From the NCBI GenBank assembly GCA_051746665.1, contig JBNJFG010000099.1, forward strand, positions 1 to 6,588: 6,588 nt of DNA. The letters run 5' to 3'. The DNA comes from Halanaerobium sp051746665. GTDB taxonomy: Bacteria > Bacillota > Halanaerobiia > Halanaerobiales > Halanaerobiaceae. Both the position numbers and the translations under genes were made by a program. Below the pieces are notes generated by a model that saw only the letters and a list, made by a program, of their open reading frames with translations, had not been told where the DNA came from and searched no databases. Shown here one piece after another: positions 6,531-6,588 of the stretch (its first letter is position 1; each line of letters opens with the position of its first letter).

Positions 6531-6588
6531 GACTGCATGGTGAAATCAAAAATGACTGGCTTGCAGCAGATGAAAAAAGAAAACTAAT
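6500..6588 (+). CDS. IS3-family transposase OrfB, 5' fragment in the -1 frame
   Basis: In the -1 frame relative to orfA, translation after the A run reads RQIGLHGEIKNDWLAADEKR and stays open to the window end. The frame is closed upstream by TGA at 6497-6499. It has no ATG, GTG or TTG in the visible part, so it seems to lack a start of its own and to be reached by frameshifting from orfA. OrfB normally carries the rve-type DDE catalytic domain further downstream; none of the catalytic residues fall inside this window. Confidence 0.75.
6512..6521 (+). promoter_or_regulatory. Programmed -1 ribosomal frameshift site (A9C)
   Basis: Nine A followed by C give, in the orfA frame, two overlapping slippery heptamers: A AAA AAA (6512-6518) and A AAA AAC (6515-6521). 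Slipping back one base leads directly into the open orfB frame before the orfA stop at 6528. CTGCA (6533-6537) and a TGCAG about 25 bases later could form a weak downstream stem, but this is only suggestive. Confidence 0.75.

Larger units (their letters stand above)
6131..6588 (+). mobile_element. IS3-family insertion sequence, left part (runs past window end)
   Basis: The element is recognised by an IS3-type orfA followed by the start of orfB in the -1 frame. Its left end is uncertain. Base composition changes from nearly pure AT to more mixed sequence at about 6131-6140, and a TG at 6131 (TGTTTCTAAGCCCGTC) fits the TG terminus of IS3 elements, so I use it as a provisional boundary. The right end, its inverted repeat and the target duplication are outside the window and cannot be checked. 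Nothing visible is broken, so the element may be active. Confidence 0.65.

Noticed and set aside
1..6588. CRISPR arrays, tRNA or rRNA genes, or a defence or toxin-antitoxin system.
   Set aside because: I found no spaced direct repeats, no cloverleaf or rRNA-like sequence, and every intact gene belongs to a metabolic, regulatory, scaffold or IS family.

Overview
The window is very AT-rich, rich in Lys/Ile/Asn/Leu codons, with strong Gram-positive style Shine-Dalgarno sites (AGGAGG, GGAGGAG, AAGGGGG). This fits a low-GC anaerobic Firmicute. A member of the Halanaerobiales is my best guess, partly because the broken gene at the left edge resembles small exported 'WGMSKEEV'-type proteins I associate with that group. 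That placement is inference.

Layout. Positions 1-273 (minus strand) hold the 5' part of a small secreted-protein gene with a reading-frame break. An intergenic stretch of about 255 bases follows, with candidate promoters in both directions. A CdaR/sugar-diacid-type regulator lies at 531-1682 and ends at a perfect-stem intrinsic terminator (1708-1742). A new extended -10 promoter (1776-1784) then precedes a same-strand run: glycerate 2-kinase (TTG start at 1891), a metallo-beta-lactamase-fold protein (3078-3911), a GntP-family permease (3939-5279) and a TPR protein (5305-5961). An intrinsic terminator at 6061-6104 closes the run. After it comes the left part of an IS3-family insertion sequence: orfA is complete (6249-6530), orfB is cut by the window end, and the two are joined by an A9 slippery run.

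How the genes work together. The permease probably imports glycerate or a related hydroxy acid. The kinase then makes 2-phosphoglycerate, which enters lower glycolysis. The CdaR-type protein is the likely local regulator, since E. coli CdaR controls glycerate/glucarate/galactarate genes. The MBL-fold protein sits between kinase and permease with short gaps, so it is probably part of the same pathway, but its reaction cannot be read from sequence. The TPR gene is only about 25 bases downstream of the permease and probably shares its transcript without an obvious functional link. Nothing here is clearly a wholly new system. The least explained parts are the MBL protein in a glycerate cassette and the broken secreted-protein gene.
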